Assembly: GCA_003243425.1 (NCBI GenBank)
Contig: QFQP01000004.1
Location: 189,315 to 253,314, forward strand
Reading direction: 5' to 3'
DNA length: 64,000 nucleotides
Source of the DNA: Archangium gephyra
Lineage (GTDB): Bacteria; Myxococcota; Myxococcia; Myxococcales; Myxococcaceae
Shown: in pieces, positions 53,907 to 62,323 of the stretch
How the letters are laid out: every line of letters begins with the position of its first letter
Numbering within the stretch: the first letter of the stretch is position 1
Notes under the pieces: generated by a model
Seen by the model: the letters and a program-made list of their open reading frames with translations, nothing else
Databases searched by the model: none
Told to the model about the DNA's origin: nothing
Program-made: the position numbers and the translations under genes

Positions 53907-55997
53907 TCACTTCGCCGGCTTCAGCTCGTCGACGATGCGCCTGGCGCCGTAGACCTTGTCGAGCGCTTCGATGAGCGCCGCCGAGTGCACCGCGACCGTG
54001 CGGTTCACTTCCTTGTCGAAGCCGTAGTCACCACCCAGCGACTGGATGTTGCCGTCGAACACCAGGCCGACGACCTCGCCCTTCACGTTGACCATCGGCG
54101 AGCCGGAGTTGCCGCCGATGATGTCGTTGCTCGTCACGAAGTTGAACGGCGTCTCGAGGTTCAACTTCGACTTCGCGTTGAGCCAGGTCTTCGGCAGCGC
54201 GTAGGGGTCGGCGCCGGTGTGGCGGTCAAACGCGCCGGCGATCTTCGAGAACGGCTGAATGCGCGCGGTGCCTTCGTTGTAACCCTCGACCGCGCCGTAC
54301 GAGAGGCGCAACGTGAACGTGGCGTCGGGGTAGATCGAGTCGCCGTAGACGGCGAAGCGGGCCTTCGCGAGCAGCTCCTGCTGCTTCTTCATGGGGCCTT
54401 CGACGTCGGTCTCGTACTTCTTGCGAATGGCGCGGGCGTCAGGGTCGAAGGCGCGCGCGAGCTCGATCATGGGGTCCTTGCTGGCGTCGATCTTCGCCTT
54501 GCCGCCGTCGAACAGCTCCTTACGGAAACCGCCCGTGGCGTTGCCGGCCTTGTCGGTCTTGATGTCCTTCAGCTTGCTGCCTTTGACCGCGTTGGCGGCG
54601 ATCTCCGCCGGGCTCTTGTTGCCGAACACGCGCTTGATGAACGGGTGATCAGCGCCCAGGTCTTCACGGATCTTGGTCAGCGAGTAGGTGAGGGTGGCGA
54701 TCTCGAACTCGTCGTAGATGGGCGTGTTGGCGAGCACGCGCGCCTTGAACTGCGGCAGGCGCGAGTCGGTGTACTCACGCAGGCGCTCGGCGTTGGGCTT
54801 GCCCGCTTCATCGCCGTAGCGAAGCAGCGCGCGCGCCAGACCGAAGAGCTCCGAGGTCGGGCCACGCTCCAGCGCGTTGTATTCCTTGCGGTACGCCTGC
54901 TGGAGCTTCACGAGCCCTTCGATGTTGGTCCAGACGCCGCCGTACTGCTTCTCGAGCTCTGCCTTCGCCTTCACCCTGGAGCGGAAGTCGGCCTCGTTCT
55001 TCACCAGCTGGCCGTAGAACGCCTTGTCGGCGAGCGCGGCGTGGCGACCTTTGAGCGCCTTGAAGCCATTCTCGACGCCGAACAGCAGGTCGTTGGAGTG
55101 CCGCTTCTGCTCCTTGCCGCGGTTCTGGTACTCGGTGACGTAGCCGCGGAGCTCGGCGAGTCGGAAGAGCGTGGCCGGCAGGCGGAAGTCGCGATCGTCG
55201 TCGAGCTGCGCGACGGTCAGCGTGCGCGAGGTGCCGCCGGGGTTGCCGGAAACGAAGGTCGCGTCGCCCTCCTTGATCGTACCGTCGCTCCACCGGAGGT
55301 AGTGCTCGAGCTTCGCGGGCTTGCCGTCCTTGCCGTAGATGCGCACGAACGACACGTCGAGGTCGTAGCGGGGGAAGGTGAAGTTGTCGGGGTCACCACC
55401 GAAGAACGCGATGCCGTCTTCCGGCGCGAACACCAGGCGGATGTCGGAGAAGCGCTGGTACTTGTACAGATCGTAGCGGCCGCCGCGGTACAGCGAGATC
55501 ACCTCGCAGCGGAACTCGTCGCCGGTCTGACATTCCTTCTCGATGGCGGCGATGGCGCCTTTCTGGGCCTCGGCGAACTTGTCGTCGGCCACGCCCTTCG
55601 TCGCGTCCTGCACGCGCTTGGTGACGTCGGTGATCTCGGCGAGCTGGTTGAGCTCCATGCCCGGGCAATTGGCTTCGTCCTTCTCGGTCTTGGCGAAGAA
55701 GCCGTCGCGGTTGAAGTCCTTCTTCATGAGGCCCGAGAGGTTCTCGATGCACTCACGCGCGCAGTGATGGTTGGTCATCACCAGGCCCGACGGCGAGACG
55801 ACCGAGGCCGAGCAACCACCGGCGATGCGCACCGAAGCCAGGCGCAGGTGATCGAGCCAGTCCTTGCCGGGCTCGAAGCCGTACTTCGCCTTCACCCTGG
55901 CCGCGGGGAAGTTGTTGTACGTCCACATGCCTTCATCAGCGAACGCGCCAGAGGCACACAACGCCGACGCAGCAGCCAGTGAGAGGTATTTCCTCAT
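53907..55997 (-). CDS. S46 family peptidase (dipeptidyl-peptidase)
   Basis: Exported serine peptidase of 696 residues. The signal peptide MRKYLSLAAASALCASGAFA is followed by DEGMWTYNNFP, which is the conserved start of mature S46 enzymes. The catalytic His lies in VMTNHHCAREC (about 77-78) and the Ser in IIGGNSGSPMVN (near residue 620), with NFTFPRYDLDVSF in between. S46 peptidases (DPP7/DPP11) release dipeptides in the periplasm and allow growth on peptides. ATG 55997 was chosen because AGGAG lies 8 bases upstream; the earlier GTG at 56006 lacks one. Confidence 0.93.
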   Translation of the reverse strand: MRKYLSLAAASALCASGAFADEGMWTYNNFPAARVKAKYGFEPGKDWLDHLRLASVRIAGGCSASVVSPSGLVMTNHHCARECIENLSGLMKKDFNRDGFFAKTEKDEANCPGMELNQLAEITDVTKRVQDATKGVADDKFAEAQKGAIAAIEKECQTGDEFRCEVISLYRGGRYDLYKYQRFSDIRLVFAPEDGIAFFGGDPDNFTFPRYDLDVSFVRIYGKDGKPAKLEHYLRWSDGTIKEGDATFVSGNPGGTSRTLTVAQLDDDRDFRLPATLFRLAELRGYVTEYQNRGKEQKRHSNDLLFGVENGFKALKGRHAALADKAFYGQLVKNEADFRSRVKAKAELEKQYGGVWTNIEGLVKLQQAYRKEYNALERGPTSELFGLARALLRYGDEAGKPNAERLREYTDSRLPQFKARVLANTPIYDEFEIATLTYSLTKIREDLGADHPFIKRVFGNKSPAEIAANAVKGSKLKDIKTDKAGNATGGFRKELFDGGKAKIDASKDPMIELARAFDPDARAIRKKYETDVEGPMKKQQELLAKARFAVYGDSIYPDATFTLRLSYGAVEGYNEGTARIQPFSKIAGAFDRHTGADPYALPKTWLNAKSKLNLETPFNFVTSNDIIGGNSGSPMVNVKGEVVGLVFDGNIQSLGGDYGFDKEVNRTVAVHSAALIEALDKVYGARRIVDELKPAK

Positions 55998-56082
55998 CGA
56001 GATCACTCCTGTTGGGGTTGAAGAGCTGCCGGGTTGTGCTCCCCGCAGCGCTTCAGATCAAGGAGTGATCAATGCGCGTTAC

Positions 56083-57999
56083 TCAGGTGAGTCGCGACTT
56101 CGTCCACAGCTCTTCGAAGCGGGCTTTGAACTCGCGCGACGTCTCTTCGTGGTTCTTCACGGTGATGCGGTTTTCGGAATGTTTGGTCGACGACGACTCC
56201 GAGAAGTTCGCGCTGCCGAAGAAGACGTCGTTGCCGACCACGCCGAACTTCTCGTGCATGGTCTTCGCTTTCTGAATTCGCACCTCGACGGGCTTGCCCT
56301 GCAGGGCCAGCGCCTTGAGCGCGGCGACGGCTGTCTCGGTGTAGTCGTCGTTGAGCACCACGCGTACGACCACGCCACGATTCGCAGCGGCGACGAGAGA
56401 ACGGAACTCGGGCGACGACGGGCTCGCGCCGTACATGGCGACGTCGATGGTCTCGCCGGGCTTCGTGCGGTTGAACAGATCAGTCGCGGCCGCGGTCACC
56501 GACGCAGGCAGCGGAGAGATGACGCCGTTCATGCCGGCGACGATGGCGGTGCGGGTACCGGCCGGGCCGTAGCCGGTGCCACCGGTGCTCGAGCCGTGTG
56601 CGCGGCTGTTGAAGAAGGCCTCGACGTCGACCGCGGTGAGCGCGTCTTGGAGCCGGGTGATGGTGGCCTTGGGCACCCCGCACTTGATGAGTTCGTCGAT
56701 CGACTCGAAGTCACCGTGCAGCTCCCGGTGCGCGATGATCGCGGCGCACTGCTTCGGCGTGAGGCCCGCGCGGTCGAGCTCTTCTGCGGTGGCGGTGTTG
56801 ATCGACACCTGCCCCGAACCGAAGCCGAGGTGCTGACGCTCGAGTTCGGTCAGCCGCGCCGCGAGCTGCGGCATGCGCTCGAGGAGATCGTTCAGGTCTG
56901 CGAAGCGGCCGTACTTCGTGCGCTCGCTGATGACGGTGCGGGCGACGGCCTTCGACCCGAGCAGCGTGGCCAGCCGCGCTTCGTCCTGCGCGCGGAAGCC
57001 GTTCACGTCGAGGCTCCTGTCGTCGGCGGGGAGCGTGTAGCTGGCGTACGAGTCGTCGGGCCGGTTGGTCTGCGACGTGCCCGCCAGGCCATGCGCGCGC
57101 ATCAGCTCGTTCCACTTCGTGCCCTTGAAGTTCTGGAACGCGTTGGGTGAGAGCGCCGCGTTGGGGTTGTTCCAGTAGCCGACGAACTCTTCACCGAACT
57201 GCTCGATGGCGCGGCGCGAGGAGGAGTCCTGGTTGTGGAAGACGGTGAGGTCTTCGTAGTTCTTGGTGTCGGCGGTCGAGGACCAGTTGAACGAACCGGT
57301 GAGCAACGCGTCAGGCTTGCCGTCGACGACGGTGACGAAGCCCTTGTGGTGGTTGAGGCCCTGCGTCGCGCCGTGGTTGTAGACGGGCGCCTTCTTCGAG
57401 TCGCTCCAGACGTAGGGAAAGTCCTTCTTGTACTTCACCTGGATGTTCGGGAGCCGGAGCTTGAGGAGCTCGGGCAACGCGTTGCCGCCGCTGGCGCTGG
57501 CCTGACCCGAGTCGGCGATCACGCGGAAGGTCACGTTGGCGTGATCGCGCGCGATGTCGGCGATGGCCTTCTCCATGGCGTCGCTCTGGAATTCGAAGAT
57601 GAGCATGTTGACGTCCATCGGGCGGCCGTTGGCGCGCACGACGGCGTCTTTGAGCTCCTGAACCATGCGCGCTTCGACCGACTTGCCCTGGAGCGTGAAG
57701 AGGTTGCTCACGCCGTCGAGGTTCGCGAGGTCCTTCATGCCCTGCAGCGAGGTGTGCGCGTTGCTGATGCCGAGGCCCAGCTTGTCTGGCGTGATCGCCG
57801 TGCTGGCAGCATCGAACGCGTCGACGATGGCCTTCACTTCCGCGTGCGAGAGCACCTTGTTGAGGTCGGTGCCGGCGGCGGCGACCAGCGCGCCTTCGAT
57901 GCGCTGGCGATCGACGGTGTTGGCAGCGCGGGCCAGAAGCTGATCCACGAGGGGGCGAGCAGCGGTGGCGATCTTGAGCTGAGCGAGGGTGACGGTCAT
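56083..57999 (-). CDS. Phospholipase D-like protein with internal helix-hairpin-helix domain
   Basis: 638 residues with two HxK (HKD-type) catalytic motifs: NHHKGFVTVVDGKPDALLTGSFNWSS (about 217) and MHEKFGVVGNDVFFGSANFSES (about 580). Between them, about 395-440, sits a ComEA-like helix-hairpin-helix (INTATAEELDRAGLTPKQCAAIIAHRELHGDFESIDELI), which binds DNA without sequence preference. Both HKD motifs suggest a phosphodiesterase acting on nucleic acid rather than only lipid. The N-terminal about 180 residues are helical. There is no obvious signal peptide, so action inside the cell is likely, but non-classical export is not excluded. No partner gene is adjacent. Confidence 0.88.
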   Translation of the reverse strand: MTVTLAQLKIATAARPLVDQLLARAANTVDRQRIEGALVAAAGTDLNKVLSHAEVKAIVDAFDAASTAITPDKLGLGISNAHTSLQGMKDLANLDGVSNLFTLQGKSVEARMVQELKDAVVRANGRPMDVNMLIFEFQSDAMEKAIADIARDHANVTFRVIADSGQASASGGNALPELLKLRLPNIQVKYKKDFPYVWSDSKKAPVYNHGATQGLNHHKGFVTVVDGKPDALLTGSFNWSSTADTKNYEDLTVFHNQDSSSRRAIEQFGEEFVGYWNNPNAALSPNAFQNFKGTKWNELMRAHGLAGTSQTNRPDDSYASYTLPADDRSLDVNGFRAQDEARLATLLGSKAVARTVISERTKYGRFADLNDLLERMPQLAARLTELERQHLGFGSGQVSINTATAEELDRAGLTPKQCAAIIAHRELHGDFESIDELIKCGVPKATITRLQDALTAVDVEAFFNSRAHGSSTGGTGYGPAGTRTAIVAGMNGVISPLPASVTAAATDLFNRTKPGETIDVAMYGASPSSPEFRSLVAAANRGVVVRVVLNDDYTETAVAALKALALQGKPVEVRIQKAKTMHEKFGVVGNDVFFGSANFSESSSTKHSENRITVKNHEETSREFKARFEELWTKSRLT

Positions 58000-58060
58000 G
58001 GGCCTGGCACCGTCAAAGCGCAGCGGCCGCTTCGTTTCGCTGGAGCTGGAGAGTTGCAGT

Positions 58061-58930
58061 TCAGATGAAGAACGTCGTCAGGCGCTCGCCCATCCACGCT
58101 CGGAACTCGGCGGTGGTCGGCGGGCTGTGCTGACTGCCGCGGAGCAGCTCGGTGTCGGGGGCCTTGAAGAGCTGCTTCGAGCGCTCGAGCACCGCCTGGC
58201 CGGGGAAGCTGACGTCGTGCTCCGCGGCGATCACCAGCACCGGGGCCGTGAGGTGCTTGAACTCTTCCGGCTTCGAAAGTGAAGGAACCTTCATGTTCAG
58301 CCGATAGATGAGGAAGGAGTCGCCGATGTACGGCAGCCAGTCGTCGTCGAACGTGGTGAGCAGCCCTTGCGCGAACTTCCGCAGACGGGTGGGGCTGGGC
58401 GACAGCAGGTACCTCGACATGGGCCAGCCCGTCTTCCAGAAGCCGGCCCAGGCCGAGCCGCTCACCATGCCGGCGGGCACCAGCAGCGCGAGCTTCTCGA
58501 TGCGCTCCGGGGCAACGGCGGTGAAGTGCTGCGCCACGAACCCGCCCCAGCTGACACCGATGAGCCGGACTTTCTCGAGCTTCAACTGGTCGAGCACCTC
58601 GCCGAGCCACGTTCCGTAGTCGTCGTTGTCGACGCGGAGCCGCACGTCGGCGCTCTTCACGGACTGACCGATGACGTCGATCGCGTAGACGCGGAACGTC
58701 TTCAGCAGGGCGCTCAACTCGAGGAGCAGATGCGAGGAGCTGGCGAGCGCGCCGTGGAGAACGACGAGCGGCGGCGCCGACGCAGGGCCGCCGATGAGCA
58801 TGTGAGAGTCACCGAAGCGGGTACCGACGGTGCGACTCTCGAGCGGGGCCGGAATCCGTTCCCGGAACCGCTGATGCCACTGCTCAATCTTCTCGCGTGC
58901 CGCAGGGCTCTTGAACATCACCGAGGTCAT
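58061..58930 (-). CDS. Alpha/beta-fold hydrolase
   Basis: A 289-residue alpha/beta hydrolase. The oxyanion region is LVVLHGALASSSHLL, the nucleophile elbow is GVSWGGFV (Ser about 145), the acid is in VLVIAAEHDVSFPG and the catalytic His is near SQHSPPTTAEF. The gene overlaps the TetR gene upstream by 4 bases, so the two form a repressor-enzyme unit. Substrate unknown; regulatory linkage hints at a specific small-molecule ester or a xenobiotic. Confidence 0.9.
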   Translation of the reverse strand: MTSVMFKSPAAREKIEQWHQRFRERIPAPLESRTVGTRFGDSHMLIGGPASAPPLVVLHGALASSSHLLLELSALLKTFRVYAIDVIGQSVKSADVRLRVDNDDYGTWLGEVLDQLKLEKVRLIGVSWGGFVAQHFTAVAPERIEKLALLVPAGMVSGSAWAGFWKTGWPMSRYLLSPSPTRLRKFAQGLLTTFDDDWLPYIGDSFLIYRLNMKVPSLSKPEEFKHLTAPVLVIAAEHDVSFPGQAVLERSKQLFKAPDTELLRGSQHSPPTTAEFRAWMGERLTTFFI

Positions 58931-59547
58931 GCGCGGCTCCGTGCGGTGCGAAGACCGTCGAGGTGTTGCTGGAAGAGGCGGCCGACGAGCTCGACGGGGT
59001 CGCTCACCGAGCCCTGCACCCAGCCGATGAGCGCGAAATAGAAGAATGAGAACCAGGCGGTTGCCACCATCACCGCGTCGGCCCCATGGCGGAGCTCACC
59101 CCGTTCCACGGCGCGTTGAACACGTTCAGCGATCTTCTGATGAACACCGGTGACCTGACCCACGAAACGGGAGGACCACGGCCCTTCCGCGAAGAGCGAT
59201 TCCTTCAGCAGCACGCGGCTGAGCTTCGGGCGGTGCCGGTAGTAGGCGAACACCCGCTCGGCGACTTCGAGCAGCTCGTCTTCGAGGCCGTTGGCGTTCA
59301 GCTCGACGAACGCGCGGGAGAGGGTGCTCGCTAGGTCGGCAAAGAGGGAGGCGTACAGCAGCTCGCGCTTGTCGCCGGTGTGATGCAGCACCGTGGCCGC
59401 CGAGACGCCGGCCCGCGCTGCGATGGTACGGAGGTTCGCGGCGTCGAAACCCACCCGCTCGAACTCGTCGCGCGCCGCCTTGAGAACATCTTCACGGGTC
59501 GCCAGCGTCTTCTGCGCGCGAGAGACCGGTTTCTTTCGGGTCGCCAT
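58927..59547 (-). CDS. TetR/AcrR family transcriptional regulator
   Basis: 206 residues. The N-terminal helix-turn-helix is clear: TREDVLKAARDEFERVGFDAANLRTIAARAGVSAATVLHHTGDKRELLYASLFADL (about 16-70), then a variable ligand-binding helical domain. The start ATG 59547 has the 48-base gap to the preceding gene filled by a dyad repeat (59553-59591), a strong candidate operator for autoregulation. Downstream it overlaps the hydrolase gene by 4 bases and probably controls it. Confidence 0.93.
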   Translation of the reverse strand: MATRKKPVSRAQKTLATREDVLKAARDEFERVGFDAANLRTIAARAGVSAATVLHHTGDKRELLYASLFADLASTLSRAFVELNANGLEDELLEVAERVFAYYRHRPKLSRVLLKESLFAEGPWSSRFVGQVTGVHQKIAERVQRAVERGELRHGADAVMVATAWFSFFYFALIGWVQGSVSDPVELVGRLFQQHLDGLRTARSRA

Positions 59548-59552
59548 GTTCG

Positions 59553-59591
59553 TTGAACATGTTTAACGAATCACTGAACACGTTCAACGAA
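59553..59591. promoter_or_regulatory. Dyad repeat, copy C, candidate TetR operator
   Basis: TTGAACATGTTTAACGAA, then TCAC, then TGAACACGTTCAACGAA: two nearly symmetric 10-14-base palindromes with centres 21 bases apart, i.e. two turns of DNA on the same face. It fills almost all of the gap between tetR (start 59547) and the stop of the Kazal-like lipoprotein gene (59596). Paired TetR operators of this form are common. The same 39-base pattern, with identical spacing, recurs inside the two lipoprotein genes near 33.9 kb and 44.9 kb. Confidence 0.65.
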
Positions 59592-59595
59592 ATCT

Positions 59596-60504
59596 TCAGG
59601 GGCACGGTCCAGAGGACGCCACGTTGGTCCGAGCCGCGTTGGCCCGGCAGCGGCTCGAGTAGGTGACGCCGTCGCACCCACAGACCGTCTGCACCTCGCT
59701 CGCGCAGGTGCTCGCGAGCGAAGAAGACGGCGAGCAGGTGCCGGGCTGCAGAGCGCACGAGTCGCGTCGGCAGAAGTACTCGGCGGCGGTGCCGCGGCCC
59801 TGTTCCGCGGCACGGTCGACACACTCCTGATCGTCGTCACAGTCCTGGCCGGGGTCGCACCGCCATGGTTCTGCGAGTGGGTAGCAGGCACGTGTGCGCA
59901 GGCAGCACCGCGCGTCGCCCGGGCAATGCGAGTCGTTGCCGCAGGCAATGAGATCGGGCCGGCCATTGACGACCTTGCCGCAACCACCGCGGCTCGGAGC
60001 CGGCATCACCCCTGCGACACACGCATGCTGCGTCGAGGGGTAGGTCACTCCGTTGCAGCCGCACACCTCGCAAACTTCCGCTCCGACCGGGTTGCAGTAG
60101 CCGCAGTCGGTGATCGACTGACAGTGGCCCGAGCCGGCGCAAGTGCCGTCGTCTGGCATGCAGAACTCGTCTTCGCCGCAGTCGGAGCGCGCGGAACACG
60201 CCCGTGGTGACGATTCAGACGGCCAGGTCGACGGGTATCGCGGGCATGTCGCGGTGTCGCCGATCGGCACGCAGCGCTCCGTCGTCTGGCAGCACTCTTC
60301 GCCCGTTGAACACTGCACACCGCCGCAGCTTTCCGTGGCCGGAACCGCGGAGCACACCTGGCCCGCCCCCACGAGGGTACGGCAACGAGCCGAGCCCGAC
60401 ACGCCAGCGTCGGTGTACGTGCCGAGCCGGGTTCCTGGCTGGCCGGGCAATTCGAAGCACCCGGCGGCAAGAAGCGGGAGCAAGACCAGGTGGCGGCGCG
60501 TCAT
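59596..60504 (-). CDS. Cys-rich lipoprotein with Kazal-like domains
   Basis: 302 residues beginning MTRRHLVLLPLLAAGC, with lipobox Cys about 16. The mature part is Cys-rich: a 2 x CxxxxCC... region (CQTTERCVP), a Kazal-like VCGCNGVTYPSTQHACVAG, and a second one at the C-terminus CGCDGVTYSSRCRANAARTNVASSGPC. Kazal domains usually inhibit serine peptidases, though bacterial versions may only serve as stable disulfide scaffolds. The start ATG 60504 gives a plausible signal peptide; upstream in-frame codons are unlike it. It sits upstream of the TetR gene on the same strand. Function unknown. Confidence 0.8.
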   Translation of the reverse strand: MTRRHLVLLPLLAAGCFELPGQPGTRLGTYTDAGVSGSARCRTLVGAGQVCSAVPATESCGGVQCSTGEECCQTTERCVPIGDTATCPRYPSTWPSESSPRACSARSDCGEDEFCMPDDGTCAGSGHCQSITDCGYCNPVGAEVCEVCGCNGVTYPSTQHACVAGVMPAPSRGGCGKVVNGRPDLIACGNDSHCPGDARCCLRTRACYPLAEPWRCDPGQDCDDDQECVDRAAEQGRGTAAEYFCRRDSCALQPGTCSPSSSLASTCASEVQTVCGCDGVTYSSRCRANAARTNVASSGPCP

Positions 60505-60631
60505 CGGAAGAGAGGTGTCTCGTGTATCGCGTTGCTTCAAACAATCGGAAATCGGGCGCGGCCCCGTGGCGCACGACCGCCGAAGTTCGCGGCGCAGCGG
60601 AAGCGCCATCGGTGTCTGGTAGAAGGCGCTG

Positions 60632-61696
60632 GTGTTCGCGGTGATCGTGGCGGCGGTAACAGCCTCAACCAGCATCTCGGTCGCGATCGATCCCGACGTC
60701 TCGTGCGTGACTGTCAGCTCTCTGGGAGAACGGCTCTCACGATCGGGCATCTCGATTCGGCAGGGCGCGTCGACGCTGGTCGCGATTCACCAACGCCCGA
60801 CGGAGCTGATCGTCGAAGCGCGCAATGGTGCCACCCGGTTCCGCCGCGAGCTCAAGCGCGCCAACACCTGCGGAGCCGTCGAGCGCGCGGTCGCGCTGCT
60901 GGTGTCCTCGTGGTTGCGGCAGCTCCCGCAGGCCGAGCGAGCGAGCGTGAAGTCGGAGGCGGCGCCGCCCATCAGACGAGCCGAGCCTGCGCCACCGCCA
61001 GTCGCGACCAGGCAACCGCAACCTGAGCCGCCGCCGGTCACCCCCGAAACGCCGGAGCCTGAACCGCCGCCGGTCACCCCCGAAACGCCGGAGCCTGAAC
61101 CGCCGCCAGTCGTGGTCGCGGCGCCCATCGAGACCGTCGTCGCTGCGGACGAACCTGAAGCTGCGCTGGGGAACGCCGCTGCTCGACCCACCGTCGATCT
61201 CGCGATGCTGGGCGGCGGAACGATCGGCACCACGCCAGACGTCGCGGGCGCTGGCACGCTGGCCGCCACCATCGGTTTCGGCCGGCTGGGCTTCGGGGCT
61301 GACCTCGGCTTCGAATCGATCCGCGCGGTCGACATCGCACCCGCGCGAATCGAAACACTCTCGAAGTGGGCGACGCTCAATGGCCGCGTCGCCTTTCAGC
61401 CGGCCCAACGTCTCAGCCTCGATCTGACCGTGGGTTTGCGCGTCTGGCACATCGGCGCGGTGGCCTTGAACGTCGAGAACCCGACTCCCGCAAGCCTGTG
61501 GGGCATCGGCGGGGCGCTCTCGGCCGGAGCCACCTTGCGAATCGTGTCCTCCATTTCCGCTGAGCTGCGCGTGTTCACCAGCCTGCGCCACCGCCATGAG
61601 ACCTTCATGCTCGACAACGCAGGCACGGTGATGACGCTGCAGACGCTGCAGGGCGGCGTGCTGCTCGGCATCTCGTGGCGCGCGGTCGGGAGCTGA
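60632..61696 (+). CDS. Exported Pro-rich protein with predicted beta-barrel-like C-terminus
   Basis: 354 residues from GTG 60632 (FAVIVAAVTASTSISVA, likely signal peptide). About residues 120-165 hold a proline-rich linker that includes two tandem copies of the 12-residue unit PEPPPVTPETPE. The C-terminal 170 residues alternate hydrophobic strands and Gly turns (LGGGTIGTTP, GFGRLGFGADLGF, RLSLDLTVGLRVWHIGAV, LGISWRAVGS), resembling an outer-membrane barrel. The N-terminal about 80 residues form a compact domain. It precedes the sigma factor by 45 bases on the same strand and may be in the same unit. Confidence 0.7.
   Translation: MFAVIVAAVTASTSISVAIDPDVSCVTVSSLGERLSRSGISIRQGASTLVAIHQRPTELIVEARNGATRFRRELKRANTCGAVERAVALLVSSWLRQLPQAERASVKSEAAPPIRRAEPAPPPVATRQPQPEPPPVTPETPEPEPPPVTPETPEPEPPPVVVAAPIETVVAADEPEAALGNAAARPTVDLAMLGGGTIGTTPDVAGAGTLAATIGFGRLGFGADLGFESIRAVDIAPARIETLSKWATLNGRVAFQPAQRLSLDLTVGLRVWHIGAVALNVENPTPASLWGIGGALSAGATLRIVSSISAELRVFTSLRHRHETFMLDNAGTVMTLQTLQGGVLLGISWRAVGS
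61022..61108 (+). repeat. Tandem 36-base repeat in the Pro-rich linker
   Basis: Two copies of a 36-base unit (61022-61057, 61058-61093) and a 15-base partial third (61094-61108). The copies differ at one base (a G/A at the sixth position); the unit encodes PEPPPVTPETPE. Near-perfect identity implies recent duplication and possible copy-number variation. Confidence 0.85.
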
Positions 61697-61741
61697 AGAT
61701 TCCGTGAAGGTCGCGGCCCCTCGAGACACAAGCGGTCGTGA

Positions 61742-62323
61742 ATGATTCTGACCGGCAGCGCCATCGGTACCGGAGCGGACCGCCTCGACGAGCTCGAGCG
61801 GCTGTACCAGGCGCACGGCGCTGAGATCCGCCAGGCCATGGCGAGGCTGGCTCCGGAGCTGGATGCCGACGATCTGTTGCAGGAGGTGTTTCTCACCGCC
61901 GTTCGAAAGGTCGACGACTTCGGCCGCAGCGACGTGCCGTTGGCGTGGCTCTACGGCGTGGCGGTGAAGATCGCCGCCACCCGGCGGAAGACCGCGCGCT
62001 TGCGAAAGTGGCTCGGGCTACAGCGGCCCGATGCGCAGACGGTGGCGGTCGACAGCCCGTCGCGCACCCGCGAGCAACGTGACGCCCAACGCATGCTGGG
62101 TATCGCGCTGGAAGGGCTCTCGGCCGCGAAGCGCGACGTATTCGTGTTGTTCGAATTGCAGGGCCTGTCGGGGGAACAGATTGCGGCGGCACTCGGTATT
62201 CCCGTGAAGACGGTCTGGACGCGGCTGTTTCACGCCCGTCGCGAGGTGGCGGTCACCATCGACCGGCAGCTGCTCGCCGAAGCACGCCGCAGCGGTCTCG
62301 ATGTCTCGGAGTTGAAGCGATGA
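61742..62323 (+). CDS. RNA polymerase sigma factor, ECF type
   Basis: 193-residue group IV sigma-70 factor. Region 2 includes ELDADDLLQEVFLTAVRKVDDF; region 4 is the HTH at GLSAAKRDVFVLFELQGLSGEQIAAALGIPVKTVWTRLFHARREV. No anti-sigma transmembrane gene is typical here; instead the next gene, overlapping by 4 bases (ATGA), encodes a FecR-like membrane protein. The pair may respond to an envelope signal. The target promoters cannot be inferred. Confidence 0.92.
   Translation: MILTGSAIGTGADRLDELERLYQAHGAEIRQAMARLAPELDADDLLQEVFLTAVRKVDDFGRSDVPLAWLYGVAVKIAATRRKTARLRKWLGLQRPDAQTVAVDSPSRTREQRDAQRMLGIALEGLSAAKRDVFVLFELQGLSGEQIAAALGIPVKTVWTRLFHARREVAVTIDRQLLAEARRSGLDVSELKR

Noticed and set aside
53985..55982. 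665-codon plus-strand open frame
   Set aside because: Shadow of the S46 peptidase gene.
59116..59145. Extra operator inside tetR
   Set aside because: TTGAACACGTTCA is one good palindrome but the second is offset 24 bases and poor, so it fails the spacing rule.
59596..59824. Short minus-strand frame across copy C as a gene
   Set aside because: It overlaps the Kazal-like lipoprotein gene in another frame and has no signal or start site of its own.
61022..61108. CRISPR-like repeats
   Set aside because: Units are contiguous, in frame and without spacers; they are coding repeats.
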